Assembly (NCBI GenBank): GCA_903789505.1
Contig: CAIFEU010000002.1
Coordinates: 6,873-19,093, forward strand
Direction: 5' to 3'
Length of the DNA: 12,221 nucleotides
Origin: an uncultured Coriobacteriales bacterium
Lineage (GTDB): Bacteria; Actinomycetota; Coriobacteriia; Coriobacteriales; UMGS124
The notes below the pieces were generated by a model. The model ran no database searches, had not been told where the DNA came from, and worked only from the letters and a program-made list of their open reading frames with translations. Below are positions 1 to 5,096 of the stretch, in pieces. Made by a program: the position numbers and the translations under genes. The first letter of the stretch is position 1, and the number at the start of each line of letters is the position of its first letter.

Positions 1-273
1 GAAGTAGTGCTTGCGGTAGAACATCGAGTGCTTCATGATCTGGCAGTTCGTCGCGAGCCCCGCCAGGACTATCGACTGGATCGCCGCCTTGTTGGGCACG
101 GGCAGCGCGCCGGGCATGCCCAGACAGACCGGGCACACGTTGGTGTTGGGCTCGTCGTCGTGAGACAGCCTGCAGCCGCAGAACATCTTGGTCTTGAGCG
201 TGGTGAGCTCGGTGTGGACCTCAAGCCCGATGACCGGCTCCCAGTCCCGAAGGACCTCGCTGAGCTCCCTCAT
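1..273 (-). CDS. gatB: Asp/Glu-tRNA(Asn/Gln) amidotransferase subunit B (N-terminal part, cut by window edge)
   Basis: First 91 codons of GatB, the subunit of GatCAB that binds misacylated Glu-tRNA(Gln)/Asp-tRNA(Asn), activates its side-chain carboxylate with ATP and accepts ammonia from GatA. Visible hallmarks are EPVIGLEVHTEL at residues 12-23, KMFCGC at 30-34, and PNTNVCPVCLG followed by PGALPVPN at about 43-62. The cysteine pairs C32/C34 and C47/C50 match the zinc-site cysteines of bacterial GatB. The ATG at 273 overlaps the gatA stop (ATGA), so translation is coupled to gatA. The family is about 480-500 aa, so roughly four fifths lies beyond base 1. Identification is from direct translation of the minus strand and is firm. 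Confidence 0.96.
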   Translation of the reverse strand, partial: MRELSEVLRDWEPVIGLEVHTELTTLKTKMFCGCRLSHDDEPNTNVCPVCLGMPGALPVPNKAAIQSIVLAGLATNCQIMKHSMFYRKHYF

Positions 274-1760
274 CGAAGCTCACCCCCCTTCCCGGAGAAG
301 GCGCGCGCCACCGGGGCGGCGCCGTAGGCGTCCTGCAGCGTCGCGGCGACGCGCAGCAGCCGGTCGTCGGCGAACGCCGGGCCCACCAGCTGGGCCCCCA
401 CGGGCAGCCCCGAGTCGGCGCCGACCCCCACCGGCACGGTGACGCCCGCGTTGCCCGCGATGTTGATGGAGATCGTGAACATGTCTGACAGGTACATCTG
501 CGTGGGGTTGCTCATCTCCCCGAACGCGAACGCGGTGCGCGGGCTGGCCGGCATCAGGATCGCGTCGCAGCGCTCGAACGCGTCGCGGTAGTCCTGCGTG
601 ATGAGGGCGCGCACCTGCTGCGCCGGGTAGTAGTACTTGTCGTACACGCCGCTGGACAGCAGGTAGGCACCCAGCATGATGCGGCGCTTGACCTCAGGGC
701 CGAACCCGATGGCCCGCGACATCGAGGTCATCTCGGACAGGTCGCGGGCGCCCTCGTACCGGTAGCCGTAGCGCACGCCGTCGAAGCGCGCCAGGTTCGA
801 GAACGCCTCGCACGGCGCCAGCACGTAGTAGGCGCTGATGGCCTCGGGGGCGTGGGGCAGCTCGACGTCGACGACCTGCGCCCCCGCGGCGCACAGCGCC
901 TGCGCGGCAGCGTCGATCGCGCTCTCGACCTCGGGGTCGACGCCCTGCGCGTGGTTCATCGCGTCGACGATGCCGATGCGCATCCCCTCGACGCCGTCGT
1001 GCAGGTGCTCGCAGAAGTCGACGTCCCACCGCTGGGAGGTGCAGTCGCGCGGGTCGCGGCCGGCCAGCGCGTTCATCGCGAGCGCGACGTCGTCGACCGT
1101 GCGCCCGAACGGACCCACCTGGTCGAGGGAGCTGCCGAAGGCGACGACCCCGTAGCGGCTCACCATGCCGTAGGTGGGCTTGAGGCCCACGACGCCGCAG
1201 AACGACGCGGGCTGGCGAATCGACCCGCCGGTGTCGGAGCCCAGCGTCAGGGGGAGCATGCCCGCAGCCACCGCCGCGGCGGACCCTCCCGAGGACCCGC
1301 CCGGGACGCGGCCGAGGTCGTGGGGGTTGCAGGTCTTGCCGAAGTAGCTCGACTCGGTGCTCGAACCGAAGGCGAACTCGTCCATGTTCAGCTTGCCCAG
1401 GGGCAGGCAGCCGGCGTCGAGCATGCGCTGGACGCACGTCGCCGTGAAAACGCTCTCGTAGCCCTCGAGCATCCGTGAGCCGCAGGTGGTGCGGGTGCCG
1501 ACGAGGTGCATGTTGTCCTTGAACGCCACCGGGACGCCTGCCAGCGGGGCAAGCTGCTCGCCGGCGGCGCGCGCCGCGTCGACGCGGTCGGCGGCGGCGA
1601 GCGCGAGCTCGGGCGTCACCTGCAGGAACGCATGGACGTCGCCGTCGCGGGCGGACACGGCGTCAAGCGCGGCCTGGGCCACCTCGCGCGCCGACACCTC
1701 CCCGTCGCGCACGAGCCGGGCTATCTGGCCCGCGCCGAGGGAGTCGTAGGAGGTCGGCAT
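270..1760 (-). CDS. gatA: Asp/Glu-tRNA(Asn/Gln) amidotransferase subunit A (amidase)
   Basis: Glutaminase subunit of GatCAB, 496 aa, full length for the family (about 480-500). It hydrolyses glutamine and channels ammonia to GatB. It belongs to the amidase-signature family with a Ser-cisSer-Lys triad: K81 in the VAFKDN motif, the paired serines S156/S157 in PGGSSGGS, and nucleophile S180 in GSDTGGSIRQP. The start is ambiguous: GTG at 1763 gives a GTGA overlap with the gatC stop, while ATG at 1760 shares one base with it (TGATG). A G-rich Shine-Dalgarno (GGGGG) lies 6-9 nt upstream of either; ATG is chosen. It sits between gatC and gatB in one overlapping operon. Codon use and GC match the neighbours. 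Confidence 0.97.
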   Translation of the reverse strand: MPTSYDSLGAGQIARLVRDGEVSAREVAQAALDAVSARDGDVHAFLQVTPELALAAADRVDAARAAGEQLAPLAGVPVAFKDNMHLVGTRTTCGSRMLEGYESVFTATCVQRMLDAGCLPLGKLNMDEFAFGSSTESSYFGKTCNPHDLGRVPGGSSGGSAAAVAAGMLPLTLGSDTGGSIRQPASFCGVVGLKPTYGMVSRYGVVAFGSSLDQVGPFGRTVDDVALAMNALAGRDPRDCTSQRWDVDFCEHLHDGVEGMRIGIVDAMNHAQGVDPEVESAIDAAAQALCAAGAQVVDVELPHAPEAISAYYVLAPCEAFSNLARFDGVRYGYRYEGARDLSEMTSMSRAIGFGPEVKRRIMLGAYLLSSGVYDKYYYPAQQVRALITQDYRDAFERCDAILMPASPRTAFAFGEMSNPTQMYLSDMFTISINIAGNAGVTVPVGVGADSGLPVGAQLVGPAFADDRLLRVAATLQDAYGAAPVARAFSGKGGELR

Positions 1761-2068
1761 CACCGGTCGCCCCCGTTCCCGAGGATCGACGGCACGCGGA
1801 AGCTGCGCCCGTCGCGGTCGCCGGCGTTGCGCAGCGCGTCCTCGAGCGACAGCCCCGGGACGGGCTCGTCCTCGCGCATCACGTTTGACAGGTCGCCGAT
1901 CGGGTGGAAGACCGGCTCGACGCCCGTCAGGTCGAGCCCGCGGATGGGCGCGAGCACGTTGTCGACGGCGTCGTTCATGTAGGCGGTCATCTCGTCGAGC
2001 TCCTCATCGGTCAGCGCGATGCGGGCGTAGTCGGCGATGTCGCTCACCTGCTTCTTGCTCAGACTCAT
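1760..2068 (-). CDS. gatC: Asp/Glu-tRNA(Asn/Gln) amidotransferase subunit C
   Basis: Small GatC subunit, 102 aa, a normal length (about 95-105). It wraps around the GatA-GatB interface and stabilises the complex. Family features seen are the N-terminal KKQVSDIADYARIALTDEEL helix, a central PxxxLDLTGVEP segment, and the C-terminal LREDEP-like (here VMREDEPVPGLS) and FRVPSIL stretches. The ATG at 2068 is preceded by AGGGAG with 6 nt spacing, a strong Shine-Dalgarno. A longer reading to 2149 would add 27 arginine-rich residues with no ribosome site and is not supported. First gene of the gatCAB operon; the stop overlaps the gatA start. A leader with two hairpins precedes it. Confidence 0.97.
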   Translation of the reverse strand: MSLSKKQVSDIADYARIALTDEELDEMTAYMNDAVDNVLAPIRGLDLTGVEPVFHPIGDLSNVMREDEPVPGLSLEDALRNAGDRDGRSFRVPSILGNGGDR

Positions 2069-2099
2069 GCACGTCTCCCTGTGTTGTCCTGATGGTCGT

Positions 2100-2146
2100 T
2101 GCCGCGCGCAGGGCGATGACCGCGCGCGGCACCGGGACGAGCCCGG
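2100..2146 (-). promoter_or_regulatory. Two tandem hairpins in the gatC leader
   Basis: A perfect 10-bp inverted repeat (2100-2109 with 2122-2131, 12-nt loop) is directly followed by a 5-bp one (CCGGG at 2132-2136 with CCCGG at 2142-2146). Both would lie in the untranslated leader if transcription starts just downstream of the candidate -10 at 2161-2166. The larger stem ends about 30 nt before the gatC ATG and leaves the Shine-Dalgarno exposed. There is no U-tract, no T-box specifier or other known riboswitch landmark. A regulatory role is inference; GC-rich DNA forms such stems by chance more often than average DNA. Confidence 0.4.
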
Positions 2147-2160
2147 CATCGTGACAGCTC

Positions 2161-2169
2161 AGGTTACCA
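2161..2169 (-). promoter_or_regulatory. Candidate extended -10 promoter of gatCAB
   Basis: On the minus strand this reads TGG-TAACCT, fitting an extended -10 (TGn followed by TAnnnT). No recognisable -35 lies 16-19 nt upstream, which is tolerated for extended -10 promoters. It would start transcription near 2154 and give a leader of roughly 85 nt ahead of gatC. It is the best -10-like string in this gap, but the call rests on motif alone. Confidence 0.35.
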
Positions 2170-2276
2170 CAGGGTCCGTGTCCGGGAGGTTGCCCGCGGC
2201 CAACGTGCACGCCACCGCTACCGTGCGGGACGCGCCGGGCGCAAGGGCACTCCTGCCGCGCGCCCGCGAGACGGGA

Positions 2277-2297
2277 CGGGGCGGGGGAATCGCCCCG
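2277..2297 (-). terminator. GC-rich hairpin after mobA, no U-tract
   Basis: Perfect 7-bp stem CGGGGCG/CGCCCCG with a 7-nt loop, beginning 12 nt past the mobA stop codon. The following bases on the minus strand (TCCCGTCTCG) contain few U, so it is not a classical intrinsic terminator. Its position suits transcription ending between mobA and gatC. Confidence 0.4.
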
Positions 2298-2309
2298 GAG
2301 GTTCAGGGC

Positions 2310-2996
2310 TCAGCAGGCGGCGCCCTCGAGCTCGAGCACGAGTCGCTCGGCGTGGCGCAGCTCGTCGGGGGTGTTGGCGTTCACGAAGCAGCGCCCCTGC
2401 GGGACGATGGCTCCGACCTCGTCCATCGTGAACTCGCGGGAGGTCATCGTCGAGACGAAGCCGCGGATGCTCTCGACGCCGTCGTCGACGGCGCGCGTCA
2501 GCCCCTCGAGGCATGTCCGGCGGCGGTACACGCCGTGGAACGGCTCGTAGCCAAACTGCGTGCGCGGCAGGACGAGGTCGAGCGTGGGGTCGTCGAGCAG
2601 GCAGCGGTACTCGGCGAGGAACAGCTCGGGGCTCACGAAGACCATGTCGCAGGCGCACACGGCGACGTAGTCGTTGGAAGCGTTGCGCAGCGCGGTCACC
2701 ATGCCGGTCAGCGACCCGCGTCGGTCGTAGACGTCGGAGCACATGCGGATGCGGCCGGCGGCGGGATGCTCGCGCAGGAAGGCGAGCCGGTCCGCCTCGT
2801 TGGTGGTGATCAGTATCTCGTCCGAGATGGGCGCGATGCGCGTGACCAGGCGCTCGATCAGAGGCCTGCCCAGGAACGGCACGGTCGCCTTGGACCTGCC
2901 CATCCGGCGCGACTCGCCGCCCGCCTGGATGGCGACGGTGAGGGCGGGAAGCCCCGACCCCTCGAACGCGAAACGACCTTCGAGCCGATCAGCCAC
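2310..2996 (-). CDS. mobA: Molybdenum cofactor guanylyltransferase (MobA-like nucleotidyltransferase)
   Basis: 228-aa GT-A fold nucleotidyltransferase. MobA attaches GMP from GTP to Mo-molybdopterin to form the guanine dinucleotide cofactor used by DMSO-reductase-family enzymes, in the cytoplasm. The signature loop QAGGESRRMGRSKA is at 24-37, the metal-binding aspartate D117 lies in CACDMVF, and the C-terminal FVNANTPDEL matches the FxNxNTPeDL motif of MobA. Start: GTG at 2996 has an excellent GGAGG 6 nt upstream; the upstream GTG at 3023 lacks one. No other moco gene lies in the window. Related transferases (MocA, CofC, IspD) differ in these loops; MobA is preferred because of the NTPeDL motif. 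Confidence 0.88.
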   Translation of the reverse strand: MADRLEGRFAFEGSGLPALTVAIQAGGESRRMGRSKATVPFLGRPLIERLVTRIAPISDEILITTNEADRLAFLREHPAAGRIRMCSDVYDRRGSLTGMVTALRNASNDYVAVCACDMVFVSPELFLAEYRCLLDDPTLDLVLPRTQFGYEPFHGVYRRRTCLEGLTRAVDDGVESIRGFVSTMTSREFTMDEVGAIVPQGRCFVNANTPDELRHAERLVLELEGAAC

Positions 2997-3031
2997 GCTT
3001 GCCCTCCCCCACTTCGCCTGCACTGACCGAG

Positions 3032-3037
3032 ATTATA
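3032..3037 (-). promoter_or_regulatory. Candidate -10 of mobA (TATAAT)
   Basis: A perfect TATAAT on the minus strand, about 36 nt upstream of the mobA GTG, within a very GC-rich spacer where AT-rich hexamers are rare. The -35 position (GCCGCG at 17-nt spacing) is poor, which may mean activator dependence. An Rrf2 regulator gene lies immediately upstream and is a candidate regulator of this promoter (inference). Confidence 0.5.
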
Positions 3038-3068
3038 GTCCCAACGCACAGGCGCGCGGCCGCGACGC

Positions 3069-3100
3069 GCGCTGCCTCCGGGCGAGTCCGTGGGCAGCGC
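3069..3100 (-). terminator. 8-bp hairpin abutting the Rrf2 gene stop codon
   Basis: Inverted repeat GCGCTGCC/GGCAGCGC, perfect over 8 bp with a 16-nt loop; its first base is the last base of the TAG stop. No U-tract follows. It could end the regulator transcript or protect its 3' end. Because the mobA TATAAT lies just beyond, it would separate the two transcription units. Confidence 0.4.
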
Positions 3101-3594
3101 TACCCTCGGGCGGGCCGCGCCGGGACGTCCGCCGGGCATCCGCCGGGCTGCTCGGCGCACGCCTCCCGCCCCCGCTCGGGCCCCTGCCGCATGAGGTCGC
3201 GGACCGTGATTCCCTCGAGGTAGTCGGAGACGACCCGGTCGAGACCCTTCCACATGGGCAGGGTGCGGCAGGAGTCCTTGCGCTCGCACCCCTGGGACGA
3301 GCCCTCGCACTCCAGGCACGCCACCGGCGCGAGGGTGCCCTCCATGAGGCGGACCACGCGCGCTACCGTGATCTGCTCGGGGGGCACGACCAGCCGGTAC
3401 CCGCCCCCCTTGCCGCGCAGGCCCTGAACCAGCCCCGCCCGCGTGAGCGTCGAGACGATGCTCTCCAGGTACTTCTTCGAGATGCCCTGGCGCCGCGCGA
3501 CGTCGGACAGCGGGGCGAACGCCCCGTCGCTTTCGGAGTGCTCCGCTATGTCGATCAGCGCGCGCAGGGCGTAGCGGCCCTTAGTTGAGATCAT
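3100..3594 (-). CDS. Rrf2 family transcriptional regulator, IscR-like with Fe-S cysteines
   Basis: 164-aa DNA-binding repressor/activator of the Rrf2 family. The N-terminal winged helix-turn-helix (about 1-75) opens with MISTKGRYALRALIDIA and contains the wing LRGKGGGYRL at 59-68, both typical. The effector region carries C93, C96, C103 and C109; the last three give C-x6-C-x5-C, close to the C-x5-C-x5-C that holds [2Fe-2S] in IscR, so redox, NO or Fe-S sensing is likely. A further C146 and C153 lie in a C-terminal tail beyond the usual end. Start at ATG 3594 with GAGG 7 nt upstream. No isc or suf genes are visible, so the regulon cannot be read from the context; mobA just downstream is one possible target. 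Confidence 0.92.
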   Translation of the reverse strand: MISTKGRYALRALIDIAEHSESDGAFAPLSDVARRQGISKKYLESIVSTLTRAGLVQGLRGKGGGYRLVVPPEQITVARVVRLMEGTLAPVACLECEGSSQGCERKDSCRTLPMWKGLDRVVSDYLEGITVRDLMRQGPERGREACAEQPGGCPADVPARPARG

Positions 3595-3632
3595 CGGTTC
3601 CTCACCAGTCCCTCGCAAGCAAGCGTTCGACG

Positions 3633-3654
3633 CGGCGCCCTACATGCGGCGCCG
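3633..3654 (-). terminator. GC-rich hairpin after the RsmB-like gene, no U-tract
   Basis: Perfect 7-bp stem (CGGCGCC with GGCGCCG, 8-nt loop) starting 13 nt past the methyltransferase stop codon and ending about 38 nt before the Rrf2 ATG. No run of U follows. It may mark the 3' end of the methyltransferase transcript or act as a leader structure for the regulator. Confidence 0.35.
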
Positions 3655-3667
3655 GGGCCCTCCCCCG

Positions 3668-4645
3668 TCACAGGCGCTGGAGCCGTGCGACGAAGAACCC
3701 CTCGTAGAGCCCCGTGGGGCAGATCTGCAGCGTGCCCGCGACGCTGGTGGGCAGCAGGGGCAGCCCACGCATCCCGAGCCCGTCCACGTCGATGGGCAGC
3801 ACGCGAAAGCGCGTGGGGCCCCTTCGCGCGCGCTCAATCGCGCCCTCGTTCTCCTCGCGCAGCACCGAGCAGGTGGAGTAGACCACCGTCGAGCCGGGCT
3901 TCGCGAGGCGCAGCGCCTTGGCGAGCAGCGCCGTCTGGGTCCTGACGCACCGGTCCACCAGCACCCGTGTGAAGCGGCCCCTCGTGCGGGCGCCGCCCTC
4001 CCCGATCGTCCCCGAGCCGGAGCAGGGGGCGTCGAGCAGGACGCGGTCGAAGGAGAAGAGGTCGTCGAGGCGGCGCGCGTCCATCCTCATGACCGTGACG
4101 TTCGTGGCGCCCTGGAGCCTCAGGTTGTGCTCGAGCCTGTCGGCGCGGCCGCCGTTCATCTCGCAGGCGGTGATGTGCGCCCCACCGCCGGTCAGCGCCG
4201 CGATCTGGGTCGTCTTGCCGCCCGGCGCCGCCGCCATGTCCAAGATGTCCTGCCCGGCACGCGGGTCGAGCACGAGGGCCGGGACCTGCGCGGACAGGCT
4301 CTGGAGGTAGACCTTCCCCTGGCCGTAGACGTCCAGGGCGCGCACGGCGTCCTCGCGCACCCCCGGCAGCACCAGCGCCTCCGGGCTCCACGGGACCGGC
4401 TCGTGCGCGATCCCCGCGGCGTCAAGCGCCCCCGTCACCTCGCCGAGCGTGGACTTGAGGGCGTTCACGCGCAGCGTGACCGCCCGGCGGGCGTGGCAGC
4501 CCTCGACGACGCGGGCGACGTCGTCCGGGTCGTCGTACTGCGCCTCCAGCGCCTCCAGGAAGAACGGGGGCAGCTGCCCGTCCCCAGCGACGCGGTCGTC
4601 CCGTGCGTCGCCCCCGTCCGGACAGGGCCTCCCCCCAACGCCCAT
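3668..4645 (-). CDS. RsmB/NOP2/Sun-type RNA m5C methyltransferase (compact)
   Basis: 325-aa SAM-dependent enzyme of the NOL1/NOP2/Sun family, which methylates C5 of cytosine in rRNA or tRNA. Motifs in order: RVNALKST near 59-66, SAM-binding LDMAAAPGGKTTQ at 135-147, DAPCSGSG at 205-212 with the product-release cysteine C208, and STCSV with nucleophile C259. The C terminus ends in the family-type EGFFVARL. It lacks the NusB-like N-terminal domain of full RsmB (about 430 aa) and the long C-terminal region of RsmF, so the exact target base is not assignable. Start at ATG 4645 has GGAGG 5 nt upstream; the in-frame extension to 4735 has no ribosome site. Divergent from the transporter. Confidence 0.9.
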   Translation of the reverse strand: MGVGGRPCPDGGDARDDRVAGDGQLPPFFLEALEAQYDDPDDVARVVEGCHARRAVTLRVNALKSTLGEVTGALDAAGIAHEPVPWSPEALVLPGVREDAVRALDVYGQGKVYLQSLSAQVPALVLDPRAGQDILDMAAAPGGKTTQIAALTGGGAHITACEMNGGRADRLEHNLRLQGATNVTVMRMDARRLDDLFSFDRVLLDAPCSGSGTIGEGGARTRGRFTRVLVDRCVRTQTALLAKALRLAKPGSTVVYSTCSVLREENEGAIERARRGPTRFRVLPIDVDGLGMRGLPLLPTSVAGTLQICPTGLYEGFFVARLQRL

Positions 4646-4730
4646 GCGCACCTCCGTAGACGACGTCACGCCGTAAACCCTCCAAAGCCTTCGCGCGCCC
4701 CGCGCCCTTGCGCGGACGCCCTGAACGCCC

Positions 4731-4760
4731 ATCATAGCGCCTGGCGGCGGCGTTCACGAA
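4731..4760 (-). promoter_or_regulatory. Candidate promoter of the RsmB-like gene
   Basis: On the minus strand, TTCGTG (4760-4755) and TATGAT (4736-4731) are separated by 18 nt. The -10 is good, the -35 weak. It would give a leader of about 80 nt before the ATG at 4645. The long inverted repeat at 4770-4805 lies immediately upstream of this promoter. Confidence 0.4.
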
Positions 4761-4769
4761 ACGTCTGCG

Positions 4770-4805
4770 CGCCCGTGCCGAGCGGTCCCCCGTCCGGCAC
4801 GGGCG
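4770..4805. repeat. Perfect 11-bp inverted repeat in the divergent spacer
   Basis: Arms 4770-4780 (CGCCCGTGCCG) and 4795-4805 (CGGCACGGGCG) are perfectly complementary across a 14-nt loop, the strongest dyad seen in the window. Neither flanking gene ends here, so a terminator for an annotated gene is not the explanation. It could be an operator upstream of the methyltransferase promoter, the 3' hairpin of an unannotated small RNA, or a chance GC-rich palindrome. Confidence 0.6.
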
Positions 4806-4817
4806 GGGGACGTGAAC

Positions 4818-4849
4818 GGCGATGGCGCCGCTCGCCGCCCGAAATCGCC
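4818..4849. repeat. Nested stem beside the 11-bp inverted repeat
   Basis: GGCGAT (4818-4823) pairs with ATCGCC (4844-4849) and encloses a short GGCG/CGCC stem. It sits 13 bp from the longer inverted repeat, so the two could form one structured element in RNA. Weak on its own. Confidence 0.3.
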
Positions 4850-4901
4850 CGCATGGGGTCTGCGTGCTTCACATTACTTGCAGAATGGTCATCCGCGTCG
4901 G

Positions 4902-4921
4902 GTCTATAGTTGCGCCTAGAC
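4902..4921 (+). promoter_or_regulatory. Transporter promoter -10 (TATAGT) within a dyad; candidate operator
   Basis: TATAGT at 4905-4910 is the best -10-like hexamer upstream of the transporter. A TTGCAG lies at 4878-4883, but its 21-nt spacing is too long for a standard -35. The hexamer is overlapped by an inverted repeat, GTCTA (4902-4906) and TAGAC (4917-4921), separated by 10 nt and extendable by GTC/GAC with a 2-nt bulge. A repressor bound here would cover the -10 and the likely start site, as TetR- or MarR-type efflux regulators do. No such regulator is encoded next door. The transcript would have a leader of about 180 nt. Confidence 0.35.
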
Positions 4922-5096
4922 GACACATCCTCGCGTTGGCGTCTCTCCGCGCGCGAGGCACCACTCACCCGATAACCCAACTCGACCACACCGCCGGAAG
5001 CTCGCGCACGCCGGCATGGTGGACCCCGCACTCGGGCAGCGCGCTCGCTCGCGCTCCCGTCGCGCCGGTCGCCCCCTGATGGAAGGAATCACACGC

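Larger units (their letters stand above)
4646..5096. other. Divergent intergenic region without a gene
   Basis: 451 bp between the methyltransferase and the MFS transporter, which point away from each other. No ORF here has a ribosome-binding site or recognisable protein. It contains the two candidate promoters, a perfect 11-bp inverted repeat at 4770-4805, a second paired segment at 4818-4849, a 5-bp dyad around the transporter -10, and a 6-bp hairpin (AGCGCG/CGCGCT, 5038-5055) in the transporter leader. The stretch around 4855-4920 is visibly less GC-rich than its surroundings, as expected for a promoter. Confidence 0.6.

Noticed and set aside
2069..2309. T-box riboswitch ahead of gatCAB
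   Set aside because: No conserved T-box sequence, no specifier loop, no antiterminator; the gap is also too short. Only simple hairpins are visible.
2037..3026. A 329-codon plus-strand frame opposite mobA
   Set aside because: Antisense shadow of mobA without motifs; no ribosome site at its start.
4878..4910. TTGCAG/TATAGT as a standard -35/-10 pair for the transporter
   Set aside because: The spacer is 21 nt, outside the 16-19 nt range, so only the -10 is kept as a candidate.
5016..5096. Upstream in-frame ATG giving the transporter 27 extra residues
   Set aside because: The extension is Arg/Ser-rich, lies before TM1, has no Shine-Dalgarno within 5-12 nt, and would cover the leader. ATG 5097 has AAGGA at a good distance.
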